NCBI RefSeq assembly: GCF_964275005.1
Contig: NC_092689.1
Span: 9,195,200 to 9,259,199 of the forward strand
DNA: 64,000 bases
Reading direction: 5' to 3'
Source: Diadema setosum
Taxonomy: Eukaryota; Echinodermata; Echinoidea; Diadematoida; Diadematidae
The notes beneath the pieces were generated by a model, which was given only the letters and a program-made list of their open reading frames with translations, made no database searches and was not told the DNA's origin. Shown here one piece after another: positions 26,776-38,599 of this stretch (position 1 is its first letter; the number at the start of each line of letters is the position of its first letter). Made by a program: the position numbers and the translations under genes.

Positions 26776-26883
26776 TCTTTTCTTTTATGAAACCCTTTAA
26801 TTATAACTAAGTTACGGTGTGATCTTTCCCGCCAACTCTTAATAGTGTTAAAATCATTGTATCGTTCTTAACTTGTCATGGCT
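26489..26883. repeat. Near-perfect palindrome, 185-bp arms, 27-bp spacer
   Basis: 26489-26673 is repeated as its reverse complement at 26701-26883, including a (TG)n/(CA)n run and the coding-free text around it. I see only a few mismatches (for example TGGCTGG vs TGGCGGG). The 27-bp spacer contains GGTTTATAGTGACCTCGTC, the reverse complement of the outer end of the foldback element at 26470-26488. Copy B has a single, uninverted version (about 45,600-45,745). Confidence 0.9.
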
Positions 26884-26989
26884 AGCAAATCTAAGATAAC
26901 ACCGCTTTTCTTTGAATGCTGTTCCGAGGCAGCACGATTATGAGTCTGGATGAAATGTTGTCTAGCTTCACTAGAATGTTTATAGAAAA

Positions 26990-28190
26990 GGTGTCTTTCA
27001 CTTTTGATAATTGCAGTTACCTGTTATTAAGCATTCTACCATAGGAATTCAGTGAAATACAAGAGCTATGCTACTAGTCCATTTGTTTCACTTATTCATT
27101 CTTATTGAATTGAGATTTTTTAGAAGATTGAGAAAATGCAGATACTACAAGGTTTTGCATTTTGTTTTATTTTGTTTTTCATTTTTTTTTTAGGTTGTCA
27201 AACTTTGCAGGTTGGGCAGCCCTGTTATTCATGGCATAGAATTTATGTCTTACACGTGCTTTAGATTATGGTCATGTTAGGCAGTTTAACCCATTTCGTA
27301 CGGGAACGTGGTGGTCTGCGTATTAAGTCTATGGGCATTTCAGAATTCAGTATGGAAGGGTTAAGATACACTTTAAGTTAAATTTGCTGTGTATATAACA
27401 GAGATGAGTATGTTACTGATCGGTTTTATTTTCCCTTGCTAAAAGTGTCTTGGGAGGATACTTGATATAAATTTGAGAATACCCGGTGGTGACTGCTCGA
27501 GAAGCTAAGATTTTGTTTTGTCTTTATGTGGTCAATTCTTCTGGAATGCAATCAGTCGGGAATACGACATCGTTCAGTTAAGATGTTTAGCATGCAGTTA
27601 TCGTTTGTACATAAAAGGTTGAGACTTGTCAATTTAAGAAATATTAATAACGCGATATGTTTCGTACTACAATGTTAATGATTTTTTTTTTTCTGAATGT
27701 GCTTTTCAGAGAAATTGTTACCATTGCGCGCACTTCTTTGAGAGTACTACTCTCCTGCTGCTCTTGAACACTGTGTCGTCTTACTGTATGCTTGTTATGT
27801 ATAATCTATTATGTTATGTTCAATGCAAACGTTGAGTTTCAAACGTTTCAATGCAAACGGATAACTCGCACAATAATGTTTGCTTTGAGATTTTGAAAGT
27901 ATAATGTGTGTATTACACTGTGTATTACACACCTGTGTCGACTATTACACCCCAATGTCTTAACCAAGAGTAAAATTAGATAGACAGATCGACAGAGATC
28001 TTATCACATCGGACTTGAATCATAAGAGGGGTGTGAAATTTGAAATTTTTCACAAGTTTTAAAAAATCTGTGATATCATTTGCAAGTGCGCATTCAAAAT
28101 AACAGAGGTGATGATATCATTTTCTTGACGCCTTCCAGTGAACTGTAAAATAATGTGTACTATATTTCTTTTCTTTGTTGACATGCTTGT
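26990..28190. other. Spacer between the two duplication copies
   Basis: AT-rich sequence with no recognisable gene, TIR or microsatellite of note. Neither copy of the duplication extends through it as far as I can see. Confidence 0.55.
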
Positions 28191-28206
28191 GCCTTGCAGC
28201 AGTCCA

Positions 28207-28385
28207 GGGCCCCGTTGCTAGAAACTTTGAGTTTAAACGCAACTTGCAACTGATCGTCACTGGCCAATCAAAATCATTGTTGCATGCATGTCTTCTTAAT
28301 AGGGCAGACCCTGAGCCAATCAGAATGGTTGTTTCAAAGTTAGCAATTATTTGCAATTGATTGCAACTTTCTTGCAACGGGGCCC
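28207..28385. mobile_element. MITE with GGGCCCCGTTGC ends
   Basis: 12-bp perfect terminal inverted repeats GGGCCCCGTTGC / GCAACGGGGCCC, 179 bp apart, with further subterminal matching (GCAA/TTGC-rich). Absent from the corresponding place in copy A (about 5,708). Confidence 0.8.
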
Positions 28386-30128
28386 TTTTGTAATCACCTC
28401 TCGACCACTATTGTATAATCATTGTTTGTTCTGTAATCTTGTCTATATGACTTTGTAGAAATAAACTGCGAAACCATCATTGTTTTGATGAGGGAAGAAG
28501 ATTAACAAATCGATGCCAATGGCAATCATATTTAATACATATGAAAAACTTACTAACTCGCAGTTGTATAGGTCGGTTTGTCCTATAAGGATCAGTCCTG
28601 TGTTATATAGATCCCACCGTATTAATTACATTAAAACTACTTTCATCCTTATGGAAAAGCAAATCCGATAAAGGTTCAATATTGTTTTGCATGACATTTG
28701 TATTGCCTTCGTACACAAAGGCGGAAGAGATGTCAACGTGCATTCAAATTGGTTGATACCATTATTGCCTAGGTATCAACAACAGTTGGACACAATTTCC
28801 GTTCCCTTAATACTTAAAGGTATTGTTACCTTGGCAAAACGAACTGCCCCTCCCATCCTGCATTTACAAATCATACTTTTGAATACTTACTGTACATTAG
28901 ACCCACTATGATGAGAATGCCATAATTTTGCTGGACAGCGCTGTGCAAACTAGGCAAAAGACATTCTTCATTCTAACGTAAAGTAGAAATACAGGATATC
29001 ATTGTTGTACTCATTCACATGTTGGTTTTTCCGTTGATACACAGCAATTTCTTTTTTTTTTTGTGGTATTGTCTTTAAAAAATCATTGTGTTATATTATG
29101 ACCTCGGGGAGGAGATGGTTATAGCAATGATGGCAATCAGCCGCACGCATGTTTATTTGTTTTATGTTATTTTACACTAAACAATAATCAAGCCACTTCA
29201 CTACCAATATTTCAAGAGGAACCAAGACCTGACTTTTTTTCTTTGAGCGCCATTCGTGCGATATCTAGAAGCTTCTCACCGAGTGGGTTATTCAAAATAA
29301 TTACATGAAGTTACATTGTCATATGCATATACATAACATTAATGTAGGCCTATGTATGTGCAAGTGTTTTTCCCTCGGTTCCTGATATAATATGTATATA
29401 GTGCAGACCTAGAAAAAAATGCTGATTACTTCTTTTGTGTTTCTTTGCGTTTGAATGCCATAATCAAGTCACTTCATGACGTATTTTACACACTAAATAT
29501 TACCTTTTAGATGGTAAATGTCATATTCCAGATTGTTATCATAATAAACAGAAACATTTTGAAAACGCATTCAATCTGTTACTTTCACGTTGTTCTAGTC
29601 TGTGTTATGATAGCTAAAATATTTTGGTAGCTCCATTGCGTCAGTAAATCGTCTTTTAAGTCTAATCTCTATCTACATGAACACATACATAAACATTGCC
29701 ATGACATTATCAAATAACCTTTCCTTAACTGATTATTGTCTGATTGATTTTTGCCCTGTGCAATTTTGTAAAGTATATAAAGGAATGGGACCAAACGTTC
29801 CAGCTGATTATTAGCATCAATATTTTGAAGTGTTTTTTAATTGGTTACATTTTTGTTATGGTTACTACGAAATACATCTATCAGTGTATAAGAAGTGCAA
29901 TAGTCTTTGTAACTGACATTGATATGAGAAAAATGATAACTATGTTTTTGTAGAGGCAATCGGAAAAATCACTGAACACTCAAACACAGTATAGGTTAAG
30001 TAACGTGCGAATTTATTTTGGTCTTTTGAATTCTTAACAAACAAAGACACGACTATTAAACACTGATCGATATCAATCAAAGTACCATCATTCTCCGAGA
30101 AAACTGTCAGCAGTTATGAAATTTAGGG

Positions 30129-30516
30129 TTAAAGGGATAGTATAAAATTGGTGGAGATGAAGATTGGGCTTTTAACTTTTTGCTAGATACAAAGAAACAA
30201 ATAATAAAATCGTACAGAGCATGCCATTTTAAGAGGAGTTCCAACTTCATTTGATGAAAATCGGTTTTAGAATGGCTGAGACATCCAAAAACAAAGTAAA
30301 ACAAAGCAATCGTATTAAAGTTGGGCCCCAACTTTTATTAGGACTGCTCTGTTTTTGATACATCAACTATTTCAAAACCAATTTTCATCAAATAATCTTT
30401 CAATTCCTCTTGGAACTACATACTCTTTCACATTTCATAAGAGGCTTCTCATTACCTCAACAAAAATGTTAGAAACCTGAAGTTTGGTCTTAAGCAAAGC
30501 CATACAATCCCTTTAA
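30129..30516. mobile_element. MITE with TTAAAGGGAT ends
   Basis: Left TTAAAGGGATAGTAT and right ATACAATCCCTTTAA are inverted. About 388 bp with no coding frame. TTAA termini suggest a TTAA-targeting family (piggyBac- or Kolobok-like), by inference only. Present only in copy B. Confidence 0.7.
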
Positions 30517-31600
30517 ACTCGAAAATAGAACCTATGCACGGATACGCCTTTTTTGTTGTTGTTGTTGTTTATGCACCCCTATATTTTGGGCGTTTGAACT
30601 CTCAAATATAACATTACATCATGCTTAAAGCAGAAATTTATAGAGAAATATGACAAGTTTGATATCTACGGAAAGCTTAGAAGCTAGTTAACAAAACTGG
30701 ATATCTTTTAGACGATGTAACTTTACCCCCAAACTGTTTTTGAGATTGAAAACACACCCAATTTCCATGACCACGTAGCTCCGTTCGCTACAAGAAACAT
30801 CGGATTTGAGCGACGTCACCTAATGTGTATGAGCTGATTTGCCGTACGGCTATATGAGACCCGCTCTGGCAAAACCCGAAACTTCTCTGCAAATGTGATT
30901 TCGCGCTACAGCCCGAAAAATGTCAAAAAAATGACCTACCTCAGGGACCAAATTGACATTTTGGTATCACGTTGTAGGGGAAATTTTCTATTTTCTGATT
31001 GATATGAACAACATTTCGAAATACAACCTACAAAATGTGGAATTTTGAAGAGAAAAGTGGGATGTCAATCTCAAATGTTGGCCAAAATCTTACGTCTAAA
31101 GACCAAATCGCCTTCGCTTACGGCGAAATTGACTGTTCTTTTGCCGATCGCGTCTTAGATATTCTGCGTTGAACCCTGTCACATTTGGTACCTACAGAAA
31201 GCTCTACTTCTGCTTATTCCAAATATGGTCATGACATGATGTCATGCTACTCACTTTCATTCATAAATTCGTCTGAAACATGCGTAAGTTTATGCAAATC
31301 GTCTCCCAGACGCGTAAACAGCCTTGTTGCTTACCAAGACACGTGATCGAAATACGTGTTCACGATTGGTCAACTGCGCCGAGGACCCCCTTGTTTACAA
31401 GCAACCTACGTGTTATACTATGGGGATCGCTGCAGCGGTGCATGCTTGCATGCAACACGTGTATCGTGACTGCTGCTCAGCACGGAAGTGTTGCAGTTTC
31501 CCGCTTTGTTAGACTGGTTTTTTTTTAGCAAGTTGAGGTAGAAATTAGAATTTAAACCAACACACAAGAGAAAAAGAAGGTCACATTTATCTAACAAACC
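30517..31600. other. Non-coding part of the copy B-specific insertion
   Basis: Copy-specific DNA with no recognised coding motif. A CpG-richer stretch at about 31,300-31,510 has two short overlapping open frames but no recognisable domain. Confidence 0.45.
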
Positions 31601-31775
31601 TTCATCATGCCATTTCGAAGAAGAATCCTTTTGTACGGACTGACTGAAAAACAGTCGTGGCTGATGTTAGTACCGTGGTTAAATAAAATGAATGAATGAA
31701 TGAATGAATGAATGAATGAATGAATGAATGAATGAATGAATGAATGAATGAATGAATGAATGAATGAATGAATGC
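31601..31775 (+). mobile_element. LINE/SINE-like 3' tail with (TGAA)n
   Basis: GTACCGTGGTTAAATAAAATG runs straight into a (AATG)n array at 31688-31774, the pattern of a non-LTR element 3' end with a microsatellite tail. Only the tail is recognisable. Confidence 0.5.
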
Positions 31776-31849
31776 ATGAAGAATCAAGCTGAAATCACGG
31801 CATCAAGGAATACCTCTTCACTGCCGATTCTGCTGGTACTGTTGTGCGT

Positions 31850-32195
31850 ACACCTGATCACGGCAATCGCGAATCTTGAGCTGATTACGGTAGGTTTTGT
31901 GCTTTTCAAACGTCGTATTTCCGTAAATTTATGGGTGTAAACATGATTTCCAATCAATTACAGTTCTTTGACTTAGCTATCATTCTTCATGAGTATGTAA
32001 GATTACCTCAGCTATACGCAATTCCCCCACAATGATCGATTTGTTGTGTCAATAATAACAGCAAATTGTGGCTGTACGAAGGAGCAGCTGATCACGGCAA
32101 TCGTGAATCTCGAGCTGACGATAGGTTTTGTGCTTTTAAAACTTTGTTTTTCCGTAAATTTATGGGTGTAAAATATGATTCCAATGAACACAAAC
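31850..32195 (+). repeat. ~105-bp direct duplication
   Basis: CTGATCACGGCAATCG.GAATCT.GAGCTGA...TTTATGGGTGTAAA occurs at about 31854-31960 and 32089-32190. Found only in the copy B insertion. Confidence 0.7.
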
Positions 32196-32959
32196 AAACA
32201 AACAATTTCACGACGTGAATATATAGTTTTGGCGGACGATTTATTCTAGATTGACAACAAATTACACACCAATTTCCTGAAAAGTGCACACAGTTTGCCT
32301 ATAGATACGTAAATCCCACTGGGTTGCATACACACGTGGTGACGTCACAGATTTGGCATTTTTCGTAGCCGCATCGAACTTCTGCCAGTGCTCAAATTTG
32401 ATAAAAATAAAGATTCTTATATTCAAAGCAGAGACAACTTTATTGCATGATTTATGTCAGAAATTAATCAAAATAACATTAAATGATGGAAAACAGTCAA
32501 TTTATATGATATTATTTCCTGTAAATTTCTTCTTTAAGAGTACACTTCATGTAAACCATGGTCCATTGTCACTATGAGCACATTCAGAGATGTTCACGTT
32601 GTAAGTAATGGAAGTGATTATTTTAGAAGACGATACACCATGACATGAATTAAGTTTGCCAAGCACAAAATATTGTGCCCCGTCATTCTCCTTTACACAG
32701 AATAATTCCCATGGGTTGTGAGACGCTTTAAATTGTTTTTCTGCACTATAATATACGAAGAAAAAGCACAGTAATTTCACAATCGATGTACTGGTTGTTG
32801 TACGTGCGAACCAGCACATTTGATAGTGCCACGGAACAGTACACTTAAATATTGTTAGACTGTCTAACAATGTAGGGGCCTATACAGCACTTTGAAAATC
32901 TCTCTCATTCTTCCTTTACAAAGCAACCACTGATATGGATTCGTAGGCTAGTTACAATG

Positions 32960-33235
32960 TATTTGTTATCATGATATCGTGAATGAAACATGATTGTTAT
33001 AATTTGAGTCGTTTTGTATATGTTACTGTATAATTTGTACATGGCGGGTTTTTCTTATGTTCTGAGATTTATTTCGTTATGTATGGTAAGCATTTTTTTT
33101 TTTTTTTGTATTTCATTTGCTCTTGTTATCGTATTTGAATACTGTAGGGTTGTATTATATAACTGTTCATGCTGATTATGTAAGAGCGCCATGAGCATCA
33201 TTATTGATGGACTTCAGCGCTTTATAAGAGGCAAC

Positions 33236-33273
<38 letters not shown>
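32960..33273 (+). mobile_element. LINE 3' fragment with (TTA)n tail, specific to copy B
   Basis: AGAGCGCCATGAGCATC...CAGCGCTTTATAAGAGG leading into (ATT)n at 33234-33273 is typical of L2/CR1-type 3' ends. In copy A the flanks (GTATTTGTTAT...ATGCTTTAA) are joined at about 7570, giving an empty site. Confidence 0.6.
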
Positions 33274-33276
<3 letters not shown>

Positions 33277-34325
33277 GCTTTAACTAACGGCGTAAATTCC
33301 TGGTGCAAATGGCATGCACACACACACACACGAGTCCGAAAATCGAAAAAAAAAAAATCTCTACGCCACACTGATTACAAAAGGGTTCCAGAAAAAAAAA
33401 ATGCCCAAAACAGAAATCAATACAATTTTTCCTTTTGTTTGACTATATTGACCAGGTTGGCCGATTTCACCTAAATTTAATCCTCACGTAAAATCGGATG
33501 GACGATCATAATATCAGTACTAGTAGACTTATTCCTTGGCAAGAGGTTAACACTGTTCTCCCATGCACAGGGTGGAAGTCAAGTAGAAATTGAAAAGGAA
33601 TTGTCACAAACAGCTCATTATAACAAGCATGACATCTGTTTCCATTTTAGATATCCTACATCAGATACCAACAACATTATCTGCTTGCTCTCGCTTCCAT
33701 TTGTCACAGAGCACGGAAACCACCAATGAACATAAACATGACGAACATACTGTTCAGAACATACCATACAGAAACCTGTTCGTGGCAGAGTAGCGACAAG
33801 GTGGCAGATTTTTAAGCAGGTTTTAATCTACAAGGTGAGTAAACCATCGTTCATTTTGAATAAGTATCTAAGGTTTGGCGTATGCAAGTGTCTCATGTAA
33901 TTCTCATGGTATTCTTCGTGAAATACTTTAAAACAATACGCACTAAACATTGTCTGAGTGCTCTCCAATTTGGATAGTTGATTCCAAAAACATTTCGGGT
34001 TCTGCTTCAGGAATATTGGTTTAACACACTGCTGCAGCATAGTGTAGTGTTTTGTGGGAGTCTTCCTCTAAAGAAGCTGATATAAACGGCATTCACCATG
34101 AGGATGGACTCTATTTTCAAAAATCATTTTACGGTATGGGATACAGCCTTAACACCTCACACCATGACGACAGTTCCCATTGAACTTGCGGGATAATGAT
34201 TGAAATTCCTTGATAGATTGATCACATGAGTCTATAACACAGGTTTTTGAACTCTCCGGCTCATGTTGGTTGAAAATATTGTTAGAAATAGTTTAGTGAC
34301 AACTGGAGAAGCACTCTGAGAGCGC

Positions 34326-34979
34326 AGACCTCCGCCAAGCAGCTAATTTCCACTAATGGTTTTGTTCTTCCATAGAGATCAGTGATTTCCATCCATTAGT
34401 ATGCATGCTGAAAATCGCCCGATTTCCCAATGTAGAAGCCTTTTGCTACGTCATCAAGTTCCAGTTGCGCGGCGCGCCTCGCCCTATAGTATAAGTTGGA
34501 TAGGGACTGCTTTTCGGGGTATGGTTGATATTATAAACTTGCTCGCGAGGGATCTCAACACCACGCTATGACCCCAGGAGCTTGCTCCGAGGTTCATAGC
34601 GTGGAGTTAAGATCCCGAGGGACAACTAATATCAAGCATACCCCCAATAAAAGCAGTCTATATCAATCGCGATCGCTCTACCCAGTTCGAACATCGTGAT
34701 CATCGGGACCTTTTGCGCAGTGATTGCGTTGAAAATCTTAAAAAAAAAAATGCGCAGCTTGTACTCCCAAGTTCATTAACCTAGCTACCTGCCAAAATAT
34801 CGAAAATCCTTCATAAAATCCATAAAGATATCTGGCTCATTACCAAATTTTAATCATCTGTTCCTTGTGTAATTTTCAATCTTTCCTACAAGTTTCATTC
34901 AAATCCGTTCTCAACTTTTTTGAGCTATTTTGCACAAACCAACGTTAATGAAAACATAACCTCCTCCATGGGAGGAGGT
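34326..34979. mobile_element. Non-autonomous repeat with GACCTCCGCCAAG end and foldback core (copy B)
   Basis: Partner of 8859-9591. The hairpin core is 34503-34661, with inner arms CCACGCTATGACC / GGTTCATAGCGTGG, and outer arms GACTGCTTTT / AAAAGCAGTC. The right terminus has drifted to CTCCATGGGAGGAGGT. Confidence 0.5.
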
Positions 34980-35161
34980 ATTATGAAAACGTTTACCTTT
35001 TAACCTGAGATTAAGCAACTTCATACTTGAACTCAAAATTCCTTTCATATGCACGTGTCGAGTTGAAATTTCTACGCTGTTTATATTGCCATCAACGTTC
35101 ACAATATTTTGATTGTTTGCGACAATTAAACGGATATTCATTTTTGAAGACAGGATGTTAT

Positions 35162-37068
35162 GCCCCAGTCACACAGTGCTTTGCGATGGGTTACGTCCGC
35201 CGCGGATAGACACGAATGAGTGAACGCAGGGGGACGCAGCGTGGACGCAGGCATCCGCAGGGACGTATGTAGACGTAACTGTCCGTAACTCATCCGTAAA
35301 GAAACGCAAAATGACGGCGCCAAGCCTGCGAAATTTTGAAATGTTCAAAATTTCGCAGAGGGATTCTACGAATGCAGACTTTCGCAAGTAACCGTAACCA
35401 AACGTAATCATCCGTAACTGAACGTAACTATCCGTAGCCTGGACGCAGACCATCCGCAAAAAAATTTACCTCCCGTCCGTTTGCGTTCATTTACGTCCAC
35501 CGTAAGTATCCGAAAGTAATCGCAAGTTAACGTATATCAACACTTTCGTCCGCTTACGTATATTTGCGGACAGTTACGGATGCTGCGGAAGATTACGTCC
35601 TTCGACGTTTTCCGTTTTCCACTCGCATTGGAACACAGAGACTCGTGGGAAGCCACACAACTCGTGTTGCCAAGCTGCAGCGCATTCACCTGAAGGAATG
35701 CTACAATACAGTCGGAGCAGTGGAGAGGCAGAACCGCATGGTCAAATTATGACATTTCTACCACAAATGGTCATTTTAGGTGGCACCCATATACTCCTGA
35801 CATCGGTTGACCCTTGGTGCTGAACTTTTTTTTTTTTCTTGCACTCTTTGAATGTATATTTTTCGAAAAGGCAATGTTTTGATTACGGGAAGAGGTGACA
35901 GCATTTCATTCACTTTTCTGGCCGGGAAAGGTGTGTGACAGCGATAACTATATAAAATTCTCTATATCAATGGTATGTCAAAATTCTCGATGTAGGGGAT
36001 GGGGTAAGAGCATTTCATTCACTTTTCTGGCCGGGAAAGGTGAGTTACAGCGATAACTATATAAAATTCTCTATGTCCATGTCAAAATTCTCTATGTCAA
36101 TGATATGTCAAATTCTTCAAACATCCTCTCTTTCTTATTATTTGCTAAAATTCTCTATGTCCATGTCAAAATTCTCTATGTCAATGATATGTCAAATTCT
36201 TCAAACATCCTCTCTTTCTTATTATTTGCGGATGATAATAACGTGTTTTATCTGATTCTGATTCAGATCGATTAACACATGATACTTTAAACTGTGAATT
36301 AACGAAGTTACTCCATTGGATAAGAGCGAACAAACTGTCAATAAATTTGCAAAAAACTGCAAGAAAAAATGCATGCTGTTCAGTAATTCGCTAGAAAATC
36401 TACCGAGAAACGTTTTCCTGGAAGACACGGTCATAGACGAAGTCTCTTCCATCAAATTTCTAGGTTTGATTCTGGACAATAAACTTACCTGGGGTTTGCA
36501 TATTGATTCTGTTTGTCGTGTTATTTCAAGGAATATAGGTATTATAAACAAAGTTAAATTTTATCTTCCCAAAAATTTACATTTTATGTTATATTCTGCT
36601 TTGATACTACCTTACTTAAACTATGGTATACTCGCATGGGGAAACACTTTTTCTAAATATACAGAAAGAATACTATTATTACAGAAAAAAGCTCTTCGTA
36701 TCATTTGTCACGAATCGTGGAGAAGTCATACTTATAATTTATTTCACGAAAATAATATTTTAAAAATTTGACCTTTATCGTTTGCAATTAGGACAATTCA
36801 TGTATAAACTCACCAACCATTCTCTCCCCCTTGTGTTTGATTCCATGTTCTTAAAGAATGACACTGTCCATGCATATCCAACCCGTCAATCCCATGAATA
36901 TCATTTGCCTTTGACTAGAACCGTTTTTGCAAAATCTTTATTCTCCTTTTCTGGACCAAAATTCTGGAATTCTTTTGATAATAATGTAAAAGAAGCTTTA
37001 ATTCCTAATACATTTTCTTTAAAGTTAAAGAATTATTCAAAAACTTCGTATGCAGCAAAATGAATAAT

Positions 37069-37108
<40 letters not shown>

Positions 37109-38543
37109 GATTGTCAAAATCGTCTGTGCGTCGGTAACCTCACTACTCTTTGTTTATCAGCGAGCCTGTGCCTCCAGTGCCCTGGTTATGACCCACCATT
37201 TCCCTCTCCTCCCCCCCCCCCCCCCGTCCACCTCGGACTTCCTATACACCTCCCGTACTATCTTTCTATCCTCTCATCAATCTTTCCTTACAAGAGAGCC
37301 TCTTTCTGTTTGTTAATGTGAGTTGGTATGTGTGCATGTATGTGTGTATTACTCTGTCTGTCTTTTTTTCCCTATCGTTAAGGGAAATTGTTGTTGTTGT
37401 TGTTGTTTTTTGCTATTATATTTTTTTCTGTATGAGGGGACTGCATTCTACAAGCCATGTTTTTTAGCAGTCCCCTCCATTTCCAGCAATATTGTTTATG
37501 CATTCACCACAGTGACGTAACAGTTATGTGTATCTCTGTTGATAATTTACCTGTATCTCTTTTACAATGTTATTCTGTTCAACGCATTGTGGTACTGATT
37601 TCACGATATCTGTGTATTCGAGTGTTTCATTGTATTTCTAATTATTTTGTTTGATGGAAATGAAATAAATCAACTTGGAAAAAATGAGAACGAATTTGGT
37701 ATTTCTCTATAGTCTCACCCACTTTACGCTCCATGGAATGTGTATTACATTTTTTTTTTTTGTATATATATTGTGCTTGGGTGTGGGAGGGGTGTTTGAA
37801 TGTCTTGATGTCTTTTTTTTTCTGGAAATTTAATAAGCATTACTGTATTATAAAAATCTCCTTAACAAAACCCAATAAGTCATGAATATCGCTGCACAAC
37901 GACAGCGTAACCACAGTTTGTGTATTCCAATACTGTAAGTAATAATTTTCTTACTCTAATGTTTAACTTATCGAGCTATATTGTATTATATTTGTGGTAT
38001 AATTATGTTATGTATTCTTTACATTTATGAAGTTTATTCATATTTGAGTTGCACAAATAAAATTTAAACCTCAAGTTCAAAATTTCATATATCTTTTATC
38101 ATTGCAAAGCAAATTAAAGGATTACGATTTTTTCACAAATTGTACGTAATTGAATTTCAGTTTTCCCCAGTCATGCCAGTGCACAATGTAAGACAGTCCA
38201 CTATGTGATAAGCTTGCTGTCATAACACACTGACTTAGCAGGGATCGTCACAGAAAGCAATACTGTCCATGATTATCTATAACAATCTGTCACTATCCCT
38301 AACTATCCGAAAATATCCGCAACTCTCCGCAAGTGTTCAGAACTATTATGTGCCAATTCGTAAGAATATCCGCAAGTGGACGCAAGTATTCGCATCTGAT
38401 CGTATTTGTCCGTATCACCCGCACTTTTTCTCGGTATGTTTTGAATAAATTTTCTAGTGACGGCAAAGGATCCGCGGGAGTCCGCAATAGAAATGACTTT
38501 TTTTGGACGTAACGCCGGACGCAGAGCATTATGTGACTGGGGC
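35162..38543. mobile_element. 3.4-kb TIR DNA element with CGTAA-rich subterminal arrays
   Basis: Perfect 12-bp inverted ends GCCCCAGTCACA / TGTGACTGGGGC, extending to about 20 of 24 matches. Both ends continue into long subterminal blocks (35200-35590 and 38290-38520) crowded with CCGTAA, ACGTAA and CGCAAG motifs in opposite orientation. It interrupts sequence that is continuous in copy A at about 12,095, so it entered copy B after duplication. TTA flanks both ends, a candidate short target duplication. No transposase frame is visible. The interior contains a 118-bp direct duplication (about 35,888-36,085) and a nested RT relic, so it is non-autonomous. Superfamily not identified. Confidence 0.75.
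36075..37680 (+). pseudogene. Non-LTR retrotransposon reverse transcriptase, 5'-truncated and frameshifted
   Basis: Fragments in three frames read as an RT palm and thumb. YVNDMSNSSNILSFLLFADD has the catalytic FADD at 36225-36236. Then come LNCELTKLLHWIRANKLSIN in a second frame and IKFLGLILDNKLTWGLHID plus ALILPYLNYGILAWGN in a third (ORF 36316-36771). ALRIICHESW and SFSGPKFWNSF end the protein near 37,063. A short direct duplication of the segment before FADD (about 36,073-36,225) breaks the frame. Poly-T runs and a 3' tail ending GAAATAAATCAAC near 37,680 follow. This is a dead Jockey/CR1-like copy nested inside the TIR element. Confidence 0.8.
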
Positions 38544-38564
38544 TTTACGGCACAATGAGGCACG

Positions 38565-38599
<35 letters not shown>

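Larger units (their letters stand above)
5690..26990. repeat. Segmental duplication, copy A (contains intact CYP4)
   Basis: From about 5,690 to 26,990 the sequence matches 28,190-45,840 in the same order and orientation: for example 5711 vs 28391, 6770 vs 29450, 8850 vs 34315, 12060 vs 35125/38545, 12568 vs 39002, 20272 vs 40490, 22720 vs 43669, 24394 vs 45316 and 26870 vs 45730. Matching is interrupted by copy-specific insertions and one large deletion in B. The 5' half (5.7-12.5 kb) contains no recognisable gene. Small frames there are not conserved between copies, so it is probably upstream and intergenic sequence carried along. Confidence 0.85.

Noticed and set aside
26572..26790. Open frames rich in CVCVCV or HTHTHT
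   Set aside because: Direct translation of (TG)n/(CA)n microsatellites.
28117..28377. Overlapping 60-90-residue frames on both strands
   Set aside because: They lie almost wholly within the GGGCCCCGTTGC MITE, which explains the sequence better.
35564..35752. 62-residue frame inside the TIR element, considered as a transposase remnant
   Set aside because: No transposase motif, too short, and no adjoining frame continues it.
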